DNA of 64,000 nt, taken from assembly GCA_037783545.1 (NCBI GenBank), contig JBBELK010000329.1, positions 4,664,501-4,728,500 of the forward strand, given 5' to 3'. The notes under the pieces are model-generated. The model had not been told where the DNA came from. It did no database searches and worked only from the letters and a program-made list of their open reading frames with translations. The position numbers were made by a program, and so were the translations under genes. The DNA is from Henricia sp. BOLD:AAB3569. Its lineage: Eukaryota > Echinodermata > Asteroidea > Spinulosida > Echinasteridae. Shown here one piece after another: positions 10,299-23,400 of the stretch; within the stretch, counting starts at the first letter, position 1, and each line of letters begins with the position of its first letter.

Positions 10299-11489
10299 CT
10301 AGTTCAGCACCGAATTTTCCTTCGGGCTCGCAGGGGGCAATTCCGATTGCAGCACATAATCGTTACACGGACTCGCCGGTTTCGGAGCAAACTCATCCTG
10401 GGGTGCGTCGTGCGTCGTGGGGACATTTGTTTGCGGTAAGCTGCTGCACCCGACCATGTCGATGTAATCGTCACTAGCGGCAGATGCCAGTCGTAAAAGG
10501 GCTGGATTTGGAGTTGGAACGGAGGGGGCGATGGTGGGGGTTTGTGGGGACAAAGCTGTGGCGACGATGATATCTTGCGATGGACTGAAGTTCAGATCCC
10601 CGGCATGGATGTTCGGTATTTCTTTGTTGTTGTTGAGGCCAAGGACAATGCAATTGAGGTTATCCAGGGATAAATGATCGAGGTCGATAACAATAGGGTC
10701 TATTGTGTCGGGGCTGGTGTCGGGGGTAATTTCGGGGCTTGACTGGGAGGGCCAAACAGATTGATAAGCCGGCGATAAAGCCGGTTCCTCGAGTGCTATT
10801 TGGCTATAGCTGGGCTCCGATGCTTCTCCCGAATTGTGCTGCTTCCTGTGCGAATCCAACCGATTCATTTGGTCGTGATGTGGTCCTGGAACAGATGGTG
10901 AGAAATCGACTCCCATTTGGTGATAACTATGGCTTCCGGAGTCGCTCCCGGACGAGGAGAATCGGTTCTCTCGCATTGGAGGCGACGCTGACGGGGACCG
11001 TTTGGAAGTGAAGAGGGGCGATTCTCGCTTCGAGGTGTACTGGACTCCGTCAACATCACCCATGAGGATACGAATTGATGCTGGACTTCGTAGAGGCTCT
11101 GTTTCGGAGGGGTTACGAGTCTTGTAGCTATTAACCGGTCTGGTCATGTCATCAACGTCCTCGGGACAATCAAAAACTTCTGGATGGTCTTCCTCGTCCC
11201 TGGGAGTCAACATCCGTTGTTTCTGGTCCAATTCCAAATCCGATTGCGATCCAATCGACTGGTAGCTACTAGAGCAGCGAGCAAGTCGTCGTGATTGTTC
11301 AGCATCGCCGGCCATCTCGTGAAACCCTTGATCACTGCTGCTCTCCGTGCTTGACGTAAGGCTACCCTTGTTGGTCGTGCCCTCTAAACCCAGCTTAATC
11401 ACCTCTTGGCCCGTTTCGCAGGTTTTTAGAGTGTCGTAGTCTTCTTTTTCGTGCGGACGAGTCGCATGTCGACTGTTGAACTTTTCAAA
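10299..11489 (-). CDS. IL6ST: Receptor exon 14 (cytoplasmic tail)
   Basis: Acceptor TTTTCAG, stop TAG at 10301-10299, 396 residues (692-1087). The tail is rich in Ser, Pro and acidic residues. Tyr motifs include YDTL (709), YQSI (767), YHQM, YSQI, YQSV, YIDM (1033; a YxxM type that binds PI3K p85 in known proteins) and YVLQ (1069; the YxxQ type that recruits STAT3 in gp130). A hydrophobic/acidic stretch IVIDLDHLSLDNL lies mid-tail. No clear box 2 follows box 1. ATTAAA-like signals lie about 100-160 bases past the stop. Confidence 0.92.
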   Translation of the reverse strand, partial: FEKFNSRHATRPHEKEDYDTLKTCETGQEVIKLGLEGTTNKGSLTSSTESSSDQGFHEMAGDAEQSRRLARCSSSYQSIGSQSDLELDQKQRMLTPRDEEDHPEVFDCPEDVDDMTRPVNSYKTRNPSETEPLRSPASIRILMGDVDGVQYTSKRESPLFTSKRSPSASPPMRENRFSSSGSDSGSHSYHQMGVDFSPSVPGPHHDQMNRLDSHRKQHNSGEASEPSYSQIALEEPALSPAYQSVWPSQSSPEITPDTSPDTIDPIVIDLDHLSLDNLNCIVLGLNNNKEIPNIHAGDLNFSPSQDIIVATALSPQTPTIAPSVPTPNPALLRLASAASDDYIDMVGCSSLPQTNVPTTHDAPQDEFAPKPASPCNDYVLQSELPPASPKENSVLN

Positions 11490-14400
11490 CTGAAAACAAA
11501 ACAAATATGAGAAGGAAAATAAAACATTACGATTTGCAAGGATTTCTTATGAAATGGCTAAGAATCCCAATAAATCTATACTGCTTGCTAAGATTGCGCA
11601 TGCAGTCAACAGCATCTTTCTTGTCATATAAATAGAGAGATCAGCTGGATTGAGCTTATGTTTGAAATCGTAGGAAAACAATTCTTGTAAATCTTTCTCA
11701 GCTCCCTGGGGAGTATACAGCCCCGGCTGCCTATTAGGCACTCAACGGCTAATCAAACACAAACTTTCGCTACCCTCTTCGCCCTGAACCATTTCGCCCT
11801 GAACCACGGCATGTGCACAAAGTGGTTTTCGGGCGAAGTGGCATTTGGGCGATGTAGTGTTTGGACGAAGTAATTTGGGGCAAAATGGCACTCAGGCGAG
11901 GTGGTTTGGGGCGAAATGGTTTTGGGGCGAATTGAATTTTCGTCTCATTAGACAAAAACTAATCGTTTTACTCATTTCTCAAAGACTATAGCACTTCAGA
12001 CAAAACCATTTCAGGGGAGATTTTCTACGGTCATCATGTTCATATTGCGTAAATCTGTGAACATTTCTGATTTTCGAGATTACCAATGATGTATACTGCC
12101 TTTAAAGTATAACTTATCTACATATATCTTATCTCTTTAAAAACGACTTACATTTGAACCAAGGATTCCTTCAATGAAATACGGATCAGGTGGCGACTTT
12201 GCAAGCTGTGAGTGAAGCACACAGCGCAGGCAAAAAGCCAGTACCGTAATGCAGAATGCAATGGTAGGAAGTGCAATGCCGATAACCACTGTTGGAGGAA
12301 AACCCAAGGGAGAACATTATGTTTTGTTTGGTTGGTAAAATCAAATCTGAAAGAAATGGATTTTTAAAAAAAAGGTATCCAGAGTTAGCTGTTTTTATGG
12401 AGCTAATAAAATCATTTCTGAAGTTCAGTTTTCACCATGCATGGATCGTTAAGGTTTTCTGAAGTATACTGAAACGCAAAAGAAACTTACCACCTTTTAA
12501 ACCTTTAAATAGCAACAATAACACTGCGTGTAGTAATGTGTGAACTTATTTGTGGACAATAGTGTCCTCACTGTCAGACCAAACGGTTTCTGAAGTTCAC
12601 TTGAACCTTCAATTGTCACTTCATGGCACAGCTGTTGAACAGCTGTTTTGACTGTCGGTGATTAGCCAAGGGGTATGGGATGATTGTAATGAGCTGCACG
12701 TGATGTCTTAATGTTTGCTTTAAAAAGGCCAGTGCAAAATGGGCATTTCAAGCAACATGGTAGGCAGTATGCGCCGACGATGCACTGCCTCTATTCAAAT
12801 CAATGGTGGCCACACACGCTATTGAAAGGGGAATGACATCGCACCCTCTTCTGTTCTTTACTGTAGAACAAACTGATGAGATGGTGTATCTTGGTCAAAA
12901 ACGTGACATGTCATCAATAAAATGCCAATGTTTCAATTAGCAATTGTTGGTTTGTTTTATTTTGAACTGTTACAATTTCATTACATTTTAAACAAGTGGT
13001 AAGTTTCTTTTGCGTTTCAGTATATTACTGTATCTATGTGGCTCAAATGTTTACAAGACAGTTTATCATCATTATTCTTTAGTAATGCCGTTGTTCCTGT
13101 TTTTAAAAGTTTTCCAATCTTGTAATCTGCCGTTAAGGTGAAACTTTTCCAGGACAGACAACGCACCTTTAGGATCTATGCCGCTAAGGCCGCACATCTC
13201 CTGTTCAAGAACGGCAGGTGGTCCACACAATTTATCAGATTCCCGTATTCCCGTGCACGCAAGCACGTGAAACGTAAAAGATACAGCTCCTACCAAACCA
13301 GAGCAGTTGACCATCAGCGGCGCGTATGGCACCGACACCGACTTGTTTAATGGTGAAATTGCAGAACCATCATTGGGGTGATAACGAATTTCATACTCCA
13401 AGAATGGGCCGTTGAGGGTATCTGGGAGTTGCCAGGAGAGCTCAAGTTTGGACGGAGATAATCTGTGATGTTTCAGATTAAGGGGTTGGGTTGGTTCTGT
13501 GAATGGAAAACAAAAATTATTTATCAAAACGTGCCAAAAGTTGAGGCATAAAGTGCGACATTTCTTCGTTTCCACAAAATGGTTAATAAGGTAACAACAA
13601 GTCATAATTGTTTAAAGACACAGGCTCATCAATGCGCGAGTAACGAATTTTTGCAACGAAATTCACCGCGCTCCACACTAGTTGGGCACTCAGCTGTTAT
13701 GATCCCGGACGGTGTAGGCTCATTGGTTTACATACGTACATACAAACACACGTACGCGTGCTTCAACTTAAAGGCACAGGCTCGTCAGTAATGCGTGCGC
13801 GCCAAATTCGTGCAACGAAATACGCAGCTCCATAGCAAAGGCAAGGAGCTGCGTATTTTGTGGCACGAATTTGGCGCGCACGCATTGCCGACGAGCCTGT
13901 GCCTTTAATACTATTCACTGTCAAGCGCGCCTGCACCCTCCGGGATCGTAAGAGTGTGGTGAAATTTGTGGCACAAATTTGTGGCACGAATTCAGTTGAA
14001 TTTTGGCAAAATACCGGTTCAGTTCAAAAAATTTACTTGTGCATTTGGATTTGATTCGGGATTATTTAGATCAGTTTTAACTACCAAAGATTTTCAAACC
14101 ATTTCATAAGACTTTTTTATGATGAAGCAATTTTTTTGCATTTTTGCACATAAATTTGCTCGAGTACAAGCGTATTTCACAATGCAAGATTATGCTTAGC
14201 ACATAATTTGGCCTGCTAAGTGCTTTTAATAGCGAAAAATAGATTTAACCCTCCGGGAAGAGACCCTACCAGTTGCCGACTGGCTAATTAAGCGTTTTGG
14301 TTAATTACTCTGCGTATGAATTTAGTTAAAATCTCATTTTCCATGACTTTATACATTGTACGCTTGAGAAACATATTGTAAAATTTGTGTGGCCTGGGTA

Positions 14401-17400
14401 AGTTCATTCACCCGCTGTATCAGTTACAAGCTACCAGGCCAGCAGTCCCACATGGGAATTCCCCATTGACTGTGCACAAATGGCTTTTGCATGGGGGAGG
14501 GGTAGGTAATTGATGCAGTTGATGAAATTGAGCAATTGAACACTGGAGTGATGTCGGTCATCTGTTGGGCATGTTCTTTTCAGTCAAGCTTTTTTTTTTA
14601 GCTTTTTGTTTTAGCGTATCTAGCTATAAACGGAGTAAAGTGAGGTTTTGACTGCCCATTTAGCCAACCCACCACACCACACCCCCCCCCCCCCCCCCAC
14701 CCCCCACCCCCCCCCCCCCCCCCCACCCCCCACCCCCCCCCCCACTCCCCCCTCCTCCTCGCCCTCCTCCTCGCCCCCCTCCTCCCCCCCCCTTCCCCCC
14801 TGCAAACATTCCTGGATCCGCACCTGGTTATATACAATCTCTAGACCGTCCGAAAGAATTTGGAAATGCTAAGAGTCCATTTATGCAGGGGTATATGCCC
14901 CGTTCGTTGAGTTACACGCTGCCAGCTGTCGACTGGTACACTCCTGTAACGAGGTACCTGGATCGCCCACGCGCATCCAGGGTTAAGAAATTACAACTGT
15001 TTTGCACAGAGCAGAAAATGCGCGCTGACAAGTTTCATGACCAGGCTATCTGATATCCAGATTAAGACTAATTCCAAGCTTTGCCATCTTACTTGCAAAT
15101 TGCGTTGTCGCAATCTCTTCAACTAGGGGACTAGTGCCAGCTTTATTACTGCGGACGACTGTGATTGTATACTCTGAGTAAGGCTCAAGGCCTGGTATTA
15201 GTGCTGACGTCGCATCGGGCTCCAATTCGAAACTGCGTCTGTGGACAGAAAAAAAAAAACTCATTTCACAAAATATTTCTTGCAGTGCTTTCTTTTTGGA
15301 CGTTCTGGTAGATCTTGCCGAAACTTAAAAACTGAAATTGCTGTATTGATTGCTTTCCGTGACGTAGAACATCCGGGAATGTTTGGTGGTAAACAATCAC
15401 GCGTGCGCCAATAGACGCACATGAACATGCGTAAAAAATACTCACCAGCGTATTTTAATTTGAAGATGCCGCACGCACGCGTTGCGATACGTTCAAATTA
15501 TTGAGCATGCAAAAACGTAAATGCTTCTACTTGATCGCGATTTTTAGCCTGAAAAAATACGTTTTTATCTTTATTGATACAACAGCCATGGCGCAACAAC
15601 ATAAAGCAAGGTTAAGCAACAGAGGTATAAAGTGCAACCAATGCGCTTTTCTTGCTCTTTTTGCCGGCTTTCACTCGAGCCACGTGCGTCAAGAAAAATG
15701 ACAACCAAAATGGTGGATAGAAGGCGTAACGTCACCGGAAAGCAATCAATAGACTCTTTGCACCGGCGGCCATGACAGGGGAGCAGGTTTTCAAATTTAA
15801 ATGACGTGACAATACATTCACAAAATGCCTACTCCTGCATAGTGACAATAGATTAACTACTTTCGTATTCGGGCCAATCGAATTCCTTGACTTTCCCCAA
15901 TTCGGTATTAAACTAAAAACGTCACCCTTTGTGTGTTGCCATGGTTACTGGGTCTACACTAAAACCAGTGAACTGTTTCCCTGCACTTTAGCAATGGACG
16001 TTTCAGGTTACCAGTGAATGTTTGGACCCAGATGCCCTGGTAACTAACGTCACACCTTTGTAGTGTATTTGAGGCATTTTTCTCAAAACCACCGACTGGG
16101 AACAGGGAAACTAATTTTTCAGATTATTCCTAATTTTCACGTTTTTTTTCTAATAATTCTGGGATATTTACCCCGATTCTCCATTATAGTATACAAATAT
16201 TGACTGCTTCGAGTGGTATAGTAAAACTAGCCTCCCGAGGTGACCCACGGAGCGCATTCTATTTTAGAATGCTCCGTGGGTCACCGAGGGAGGCTAGTTT
16301 TACTATACCACGAGATAAAGCAATCAAGATTCTGCTTAATTTTGGCTTAAATAAAAATGAAATCAGTTTCATCAATTTTTGGTTGCATTCACTTTCCTAC
16401 AGTGTCCACCGCGTTCATACAACTGCTATGTGCGTGAAGTTGTTTTTGTTCGATCGCGCGCGTTACGCGTAATGCAGGCGTGTAGCGCCCACACACACAC
16501 GACCGAGATCCGCGCGCGGGAGTTGCTAGGGGTATAGTACTTTTCGGAATGCATGGTATAGTCTTTTCGGAGCACTTGTACAAAGATAGCAAAAATAGCC
16601 AACGTCACGTGACACGCTCTCGACCAACCACGATACAGAATCTGTGGGCGAGGTGTTATAAACACTATTAATGGACAGTATTTCGTGGGGTGGTTTGTCC
16701 ACTCACATATTGGTTAGGTGGTCCACTTTGTTCCACGTCACTCTGTAGTCTAAGATGACCCCGCGAGGATTCGAAGGGGCGTCCCAGGTGATGTTTAGGC
16801 TGTCTGGTGCTGGGGAGACAACTTTGACGTTCTCTACTTGGGATGGTTCTGTGGGGTTTCGCAAACCAGGTCAAATCACTCAAATGTAATCCGTCTTTAA
16901 AAGCCATATAGGGTCATTTTAAGGTATCTGGAACATTACGGACGGGACATTTATACATTTTGCGAGCTACCTAATACTGGTACAAATAGAAACCTATTCT
17001 GTTGCTCATAGTCGTCCTATTAAACAGTCCGACTTGAGGTACAGTGATCACACATATGTCCATTCATTTAGTGGCAAGGTAAACAAAACAAAAAATAAAA
17101 GAACTATGTTTAGCGTAAGTTGAAGTCTTCTAAAATGATGCGGTGACACGTTTTTTTTTCTTTTTTTTTTTTTTGGGTGGACGGGGGGAGGGGGGGTGTT
17201 AATGCATAGTTCCGAGTTTGCCTAGTTAACCCTGTCCCCTTGGATGTTGTTGCTATGGCTCACACGCTATCGTCAAAATGGCGACGCACAAAGCAATGGG
17301 ACTTTCAACGGAAAGCACAGATTCATTGGAGAAAACTCAAAGGTATTCATGTTTCAGGGTCGACAGTTATCTTAAAACACACATCTTAATTCTTATATGG

Positions 17401-20400
17401 AAGCCAAGGAGTTATACTCCCCATGTCGCTAAATTTATTCTTCGTTAGGTTGCCTAAATGTGAACGGTACCGCTTTTTGTTTGATCTTCGTTCAATGCTG
17501 ATTAACTAATTTGTGTGTGAATGAGATCTACAAGGCACGTAACTTGAACAGGGCCTAATTTCATAGTGCTGCTTCGCTAAAAATTGCACGGGAGCAAAAT
17601 ACGAGACATACTGTGCAGTAACAGAAAATGTTTACCGAAATTACTTTGGCAGACTAAACTTGACTCAAAAATACAGAAAAAATTTCTTTTAAGAGACGTA
17701 AAACAATTCCATTTTGTTCTTACTCGTTGTCAAATCTGGGATTTCTATATCTGCAAAAGGTCCAACAGCGCCCTCGGTGGTGTAGGCTGCAACACCCACG
17801 CGGTATGTGCGAAATTTATCCAGATCTGCACGCAAGTAAAATGAGAAAAAGTTTCACAGTTAAAGGGGTAGCCGAGTGGTTTGGGTCATTGACTCGCAAT
17901 CATGGGTGAAAACTTGGGGTTGCGGGTTCGAATCCGGCTGCGGTACCTGTGCCCTTGGGCAAGGCACTCAACCACACTTGCTCCATCCTTCGGAAGGGAT
18001 GATAAGCCGTTGTTGGTCCAGTGTGTTAGGTAATGGAAACGCACTCTAAAGATCCCAGAGCATTCTTTCGTGAAGAGCAAGGGGATTCCCCGGTGTCTCT
18101 GGTCATTTCTAATTCTAATTCTTCATGGGTTTCCTCACGCTTGCAAGTGACAGTGCAATGAGCACTATTGAGGAATCCTTGGTATGAATACCAGAAAGAA
18201 ATAATAATAATACCCAGGAAACAAAAGTCTGCAGATTATAGAGTCCGAGTCCATTAAAACTTTTGTTAACCAGTTGGTGCCGGGATTATTTTTAGCCAAA
18301 AATATAATTTATTTTTAAAAAGGCAAATGTGACTAGCCAAAAGACCAGGTCAAGCACCACAAATACTGACTCTTGAGAGTCATTTCTACATTAATTGTAT
18401 GAATTTTCTCACCAAAAGACCATACTTTGCAACACTCTGAGGCGGCCACCACAGAGTGAGATTTGCTACACTGACAGGCCGTCCATAACTTTCAAGTTAA
18501 AGTTCAAAATACGGTGTGTACAAATAAATAGTAGACATTGGACGTGTTTACACGTCAACTGTTGAAGACAGTGGCAAAGCTGACGTTTTGATTCGTCATC
18601 CGCCCCTGTGACTATCCATTGCCAAAACGTGTTTTAATACGCTTCCTAGCTCCGTCGTCAAGCGGTTAAAAAACTCACCTTCAAGTTCGTGGGCTGGTTG
18701 ATTAATTTGTATTGGCTGAAAGACAGTTGACAGATTCAACACGTAACCTCGAATGATCCCATTGCGCTCTGCAGGTAGCGGTGGCTGAAATACAGAAACA
18801 ATGATAAGACTTGTCACCCAAAAAAATGTACGATAAAAATATGGACAAATGTCCATGAGTTTTCCCCAAACTCACGAACATTTGTCCACATTTATTCACA
18901 CGTGCGGTCTCTGGGTCATAATCCCCTCATTCATAACAAAAATGTACTAAAATTATGTAACAAAATCAAACAATTTTAATCCGAGTCAGACGCCTAATCC
19001 GGGTCAGACGCCCAATCTGTGTTGTAGTCGAGTCCATCACAAGTCCCTGGGTCTTAATTCAAGTCACAAGCTATTCAATTGAACTCCAACAATAACATTC
19101 TTTTGTGCGTGTTCATCCTTTGCTTCTTGTCACTGATCTTGTGATTGACTTGTGCGGGACTTGTTACGGACTTGTGATGGACTCTACTACAACCCTGGTG
19201 CAGACACAGAAATAATCAATATGGCAGAATAATCTAATGACTATTCTATTAAAATTCATAAAAATATCTCACATTAGGCCCGTTTACACTCGATTCGCCT
19301 TTGCCGAATCGAACTCCGCAATTTCCAAAAAGGGGAGTTGAAGCCGGGTAGGTGCTAAGTGTAAACACAAAAGGTGAATTGAAAAAGGCGGATCAGACCC
19401 GGGTCTGATTCGCCTTTTTAAGTCACCTTTGGGGTGGGGTTGAACCCCGCAATTGTCAAGGTCGCTTGTAGTGTAAACGTTACCCGAATACAGATTCAGC
19501 AATTCGAGTGTCCTTGGGGCAGTGCCCGCCATGTGGTAGATTTAATTGACCAATCTGGCACTAGTGCCGCAACACCTAACAACTCACGCATGCGCTGCAG
19601 TTACAATTAGTGGTGACTTTTGCGGTTTCTGAAGGCGAGTTGAAGCTGAATCGAGGTGTAGTGTAAACGCGGCAAATGTTCAGTTTTGTGGTCGCAATAA
19701 AAATGCTGGGTCTCAAACCTTCATTTTTAAGGAGCGTGATCGCGCAGGCGCTCCTACCGCGCTCCTCGTAATTTTCGGGGAGCGTAAAAAATAGCGCTCC
19801 TCAAAAAATAACGGGACCATCAATGACCAAGTGTCCGAATGCCAACGCTGTACGGTGCGACTAAAATGGTCGCATTGGCACCTAAAAATGCTCACATGCG
19901 ACCAGTGATTAAATTCTTATCGCCATTGGCGACCACAAAATTCGCACCTTAGTCGCCCAAGGTGGGCATCAGTGATGTTTACGGGCGGTACAATCCAGTG
20001 TTCTGCTCTTTTTAATATACTTGCGGCATGCAAACGACGATTGCGCATTGCATTTTTCCATTTCGCCACGTGCAACACACGGCCACAGCTTGGGTCTGCA
20101 TTGTGTCCAACACAGCTTGTGTGCAATATACGTGCATAGACATACATGCATCTGGTATCCGACTGCGGCCCCAAACTCGGCCCCAGACCAACTCGGCCCT
20201 CATTGCCTTGTGTACAAACTCGGCCCCAGACTGACTCGGCCCCAATTGCCTTGTGTACAAACTCGTACCCAGACTGACTCGGCCCCAAACAGGCTAAACA
20301 TTTGATTTTTCCCCAAAAGTCCATATACAGTGTGTTTTCAAAGATTTTAAGGAACTTTTTTTTTTTATTAGGAGAGCTATTAGCTCTCCTCGATTATCTC

Positions 20401-23400
20401 AGGAGAGCAATTTAGGGCTCTCCTGACTTTTTTAAAAATGAAGGACTGGGGTCTGTATCCACCTTTGCCAGTTCGAGTGTAAACACGGTGATTATTGTAA
20501 GTTGCAAGCATTACCTGCCACGTAAGTAGAACGTTCCTCTTGTACAGGTCTCTATTGGTGCCGAGCGACCGCTGGGTTAAGCTAACAACCACTCCGCTAG
20601 GGACTACAAACGATCATAGTGTTAGACTATTCTCATCAACACATAATATGGGGGTAATTGTCAGTGGGATGTGCTTTGGGTCCACGAGTGTGATAATAAT
20701 AATGTTGTGGAAATATCCACCAGGCAAGATATTTGTGTTTTTTAGTGAACTATTCAGAGTTTTCTTGGACATGGAGCAGGTGTCAAATTAAAGTTGCACT
20801 GTCCGATTTTAGGCCGATTTAAGCATCAATATTTTTTTGTTAAATTTAAATTGCATATTTTTCTAGAATAGAAAAAGTTATCAGCTTTCATTTGTTACCA
20901 AGAACGTAAAAATCCATCAAGGATTAATGCCAGTCGATTAAAAACAGGCCCTATCTTTTATTCGACAGGGTTATGACGTAAATGTACATGTGCGCGTACG
21001 TGTGTGTACATTGTACACATACTATGTACATATGAGCGTAGGCGCACATGTACAACATGTGAAGCCCGTTTCAAGAAAAAGGCTTGTATCTCCAGTTCCT
21101 GATGTCGGAAATTTCAGTTTTTTTATATTTTTCGTTACAGAGACACGTAGGCTTTCTAAATTCGTTCGCTTAATTGTGTGAATTAAATTTTTTTAAATCC
21201 TTTCACCTAAACACGGACAGTGCAACTTTAAAGCTTATGATCTCAGGTTTCAGGGGATGTACAGCAAAAATGAGAAAATTAAAACTACAATGTACATGCT
21301 TTGAACGGCAACTACTCCAAACAATGGCTTGCCATTTTATTCAGGTTTTTGTCGAAACGATCACAATTTTGAAAAGGCTCGGCAAATTATTACAGCTTTA
21401 GCACTGTTTTAAACAACCTTACAACTGATGTTTTACTGACGAAAAGATGATATTATTAGTGACCTAGACGTCCTTTGTTTGTTGGTTGCGGCTGAAAATC
21501 TTCAACGACCTTACCCGATTCAGGGGAAAGTCTGGTCACGAGAGGCGACCACTCGCTCCTTCCGCCGTGTCCACTCAACTTGCAAGCAACTCTTGCAGTG
21601 TAGTTGGTGTAAGGTGTCACGCTATCGATGGTGTATCGTCCAGAGTAATCAACCGTTTGCTGCAAAAACAAGCAGAAGAAAGACTGAAAGAGCACACACG
21701 TTTTGCCAAGATGCAAAATATATAAATTATGGATTTGCTGCCAAAAAATTTAAGTCAATAAAAACAAATTTAAAAAATATATTGTCACAAACAGGCTTGT
21801 CAGCAATGCACGCGCGCCAAATTCATGCCACGAAATACGCAGCTCCATATCAAAGGCATGGAGCTGCATATTTCGTGGCACGAAATTGGCACACGCGCAT
21901 TGCTGACGAGCCTCTGCCTTTAAAGGTAGTATACTTGTTTGGCATTTGATAAATTGTTAAAAACGGCATGATTTCCACTGGTAATTGAAAGCCTAGGTCG
22001 AGAAAACTACCTTGTAGAAATGTCAGCCACATAGATGCAGTAATACTTCAGAAAACTTAAAAAGAATCCAATCATGGTTTTGTACATGAATGAATGGCTC
22101 CAAAGATCGCCTGTAGGCGATCTTTGGAGATTTAAATAGTTTTGTCATTTTGGGGGCACTTCAGACGAAATAATTTCACAGGATGATTACTACCATTCCC
22201 ATCTTGATAACAAGTAAGCTTTTGGATAATAATTCAGACATTTTTTTGGAGGGTAATTACCAAACAAGTAGAATACCTTTAACTGCCATAAAAATGCTTG
22301 GATTCTGTTGTAAAAGATCAATATCGAGTAGTCTATACTGCTCACAATACAAATTTTTTCAAAATTGGAAGGAAACAAATTTGGCCTTTAATTTTTTCAT
22401 GTTGTCTGCAGTAAATGATATAACACATGTCTTATTACCGTATATTAATTACTGCAGAAAACACAAAAAATTTAAAAATATAAAAAAATAAAATTTTGGA
22501 CGAGTCATTTTTGTGAGCAGTGTATTAAAGTGACAGGAAGCACTTTAGAATTTGTAAAAATTCGCAATTGAGTAAATCTAATTTTTTCTCCGTTTTTGTC
22601 AGTAAAACTCTCGCCTCGAGAAAATGCAGTGTGAGAATTTAGTGTGAAGCGACGTACTGAAAAACATTTGCCAGATGCTTACTTCGAATGTCTTGAAGTC
22701 TTGCACTGTGCTATCCTTGTACTGAATCATATATTCCAGCAAAGCGGAATTGTTCGTCGGCCATTGCCTGGGCAAGTCCCAGCTTAGCTCTAGGCTTATC
22801 GAGTTGTCTTCTGTGTCTTGACGAAACTTCAGTAATAAGTTACTTGGAGGGTTTGGAATGGCTGTCAAGGAAAATTCAAGAAGAGAATAAAGATTTTTTT
22901 ATTTACAGCTACCGTAATTTTCCCAGACAATACAGGATGTCCAAAACAATAGGCCGATCCAGTAAGCTCCGCCCATTTAGCAATTGCCTAGCAACACGGC
23001 ACACGTGCGAGGCACGTGTGCAGTCGCATAAACACTTTTGAGCCTGGTAGGAGCGTCTGCCAACACGCACACGCACACAGAAACTGCACGCTTCCGAAAG
23101 TAAAATGTGCACTGTGACAAGTATCCGGTCGTGTGCATGCGCGTACAACACACTTGCTTTTAAGCTTTACGCACGCAATCGAACAAAAACAATTAGATGC
23201 ACGGCTAGCAGTTCACATACGAATGCGGTGTAGAAAAGTGAATACAAAACATGGCAGAACGACAAGCTAAATTCACTAATAACATTATTTTAACAAACAT
23301 CAATTTTTTTTACAAAAAGAAAATGAAATCCAAGAACCAGAATATGCATTACTAGAAAGCTGTATTACTCGAAAGTGGAATTTTGCTAATTCACCACTAT

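Noticed and set aside
13072-13166. Extension of receptor exon 12 to a stop at 13072 (soluble receptor form)
   Set aside because: The in-phase membrane exon and a usable GTGCGT donor favour splicing. Intron retention giving a soluble form is possible but not supported by sequence alone.
14598-14872. Glycine- or proline-rich ORFs
   Set aside because: They only reflect the poly-C/pyrimidine tract in receptor intron 11.
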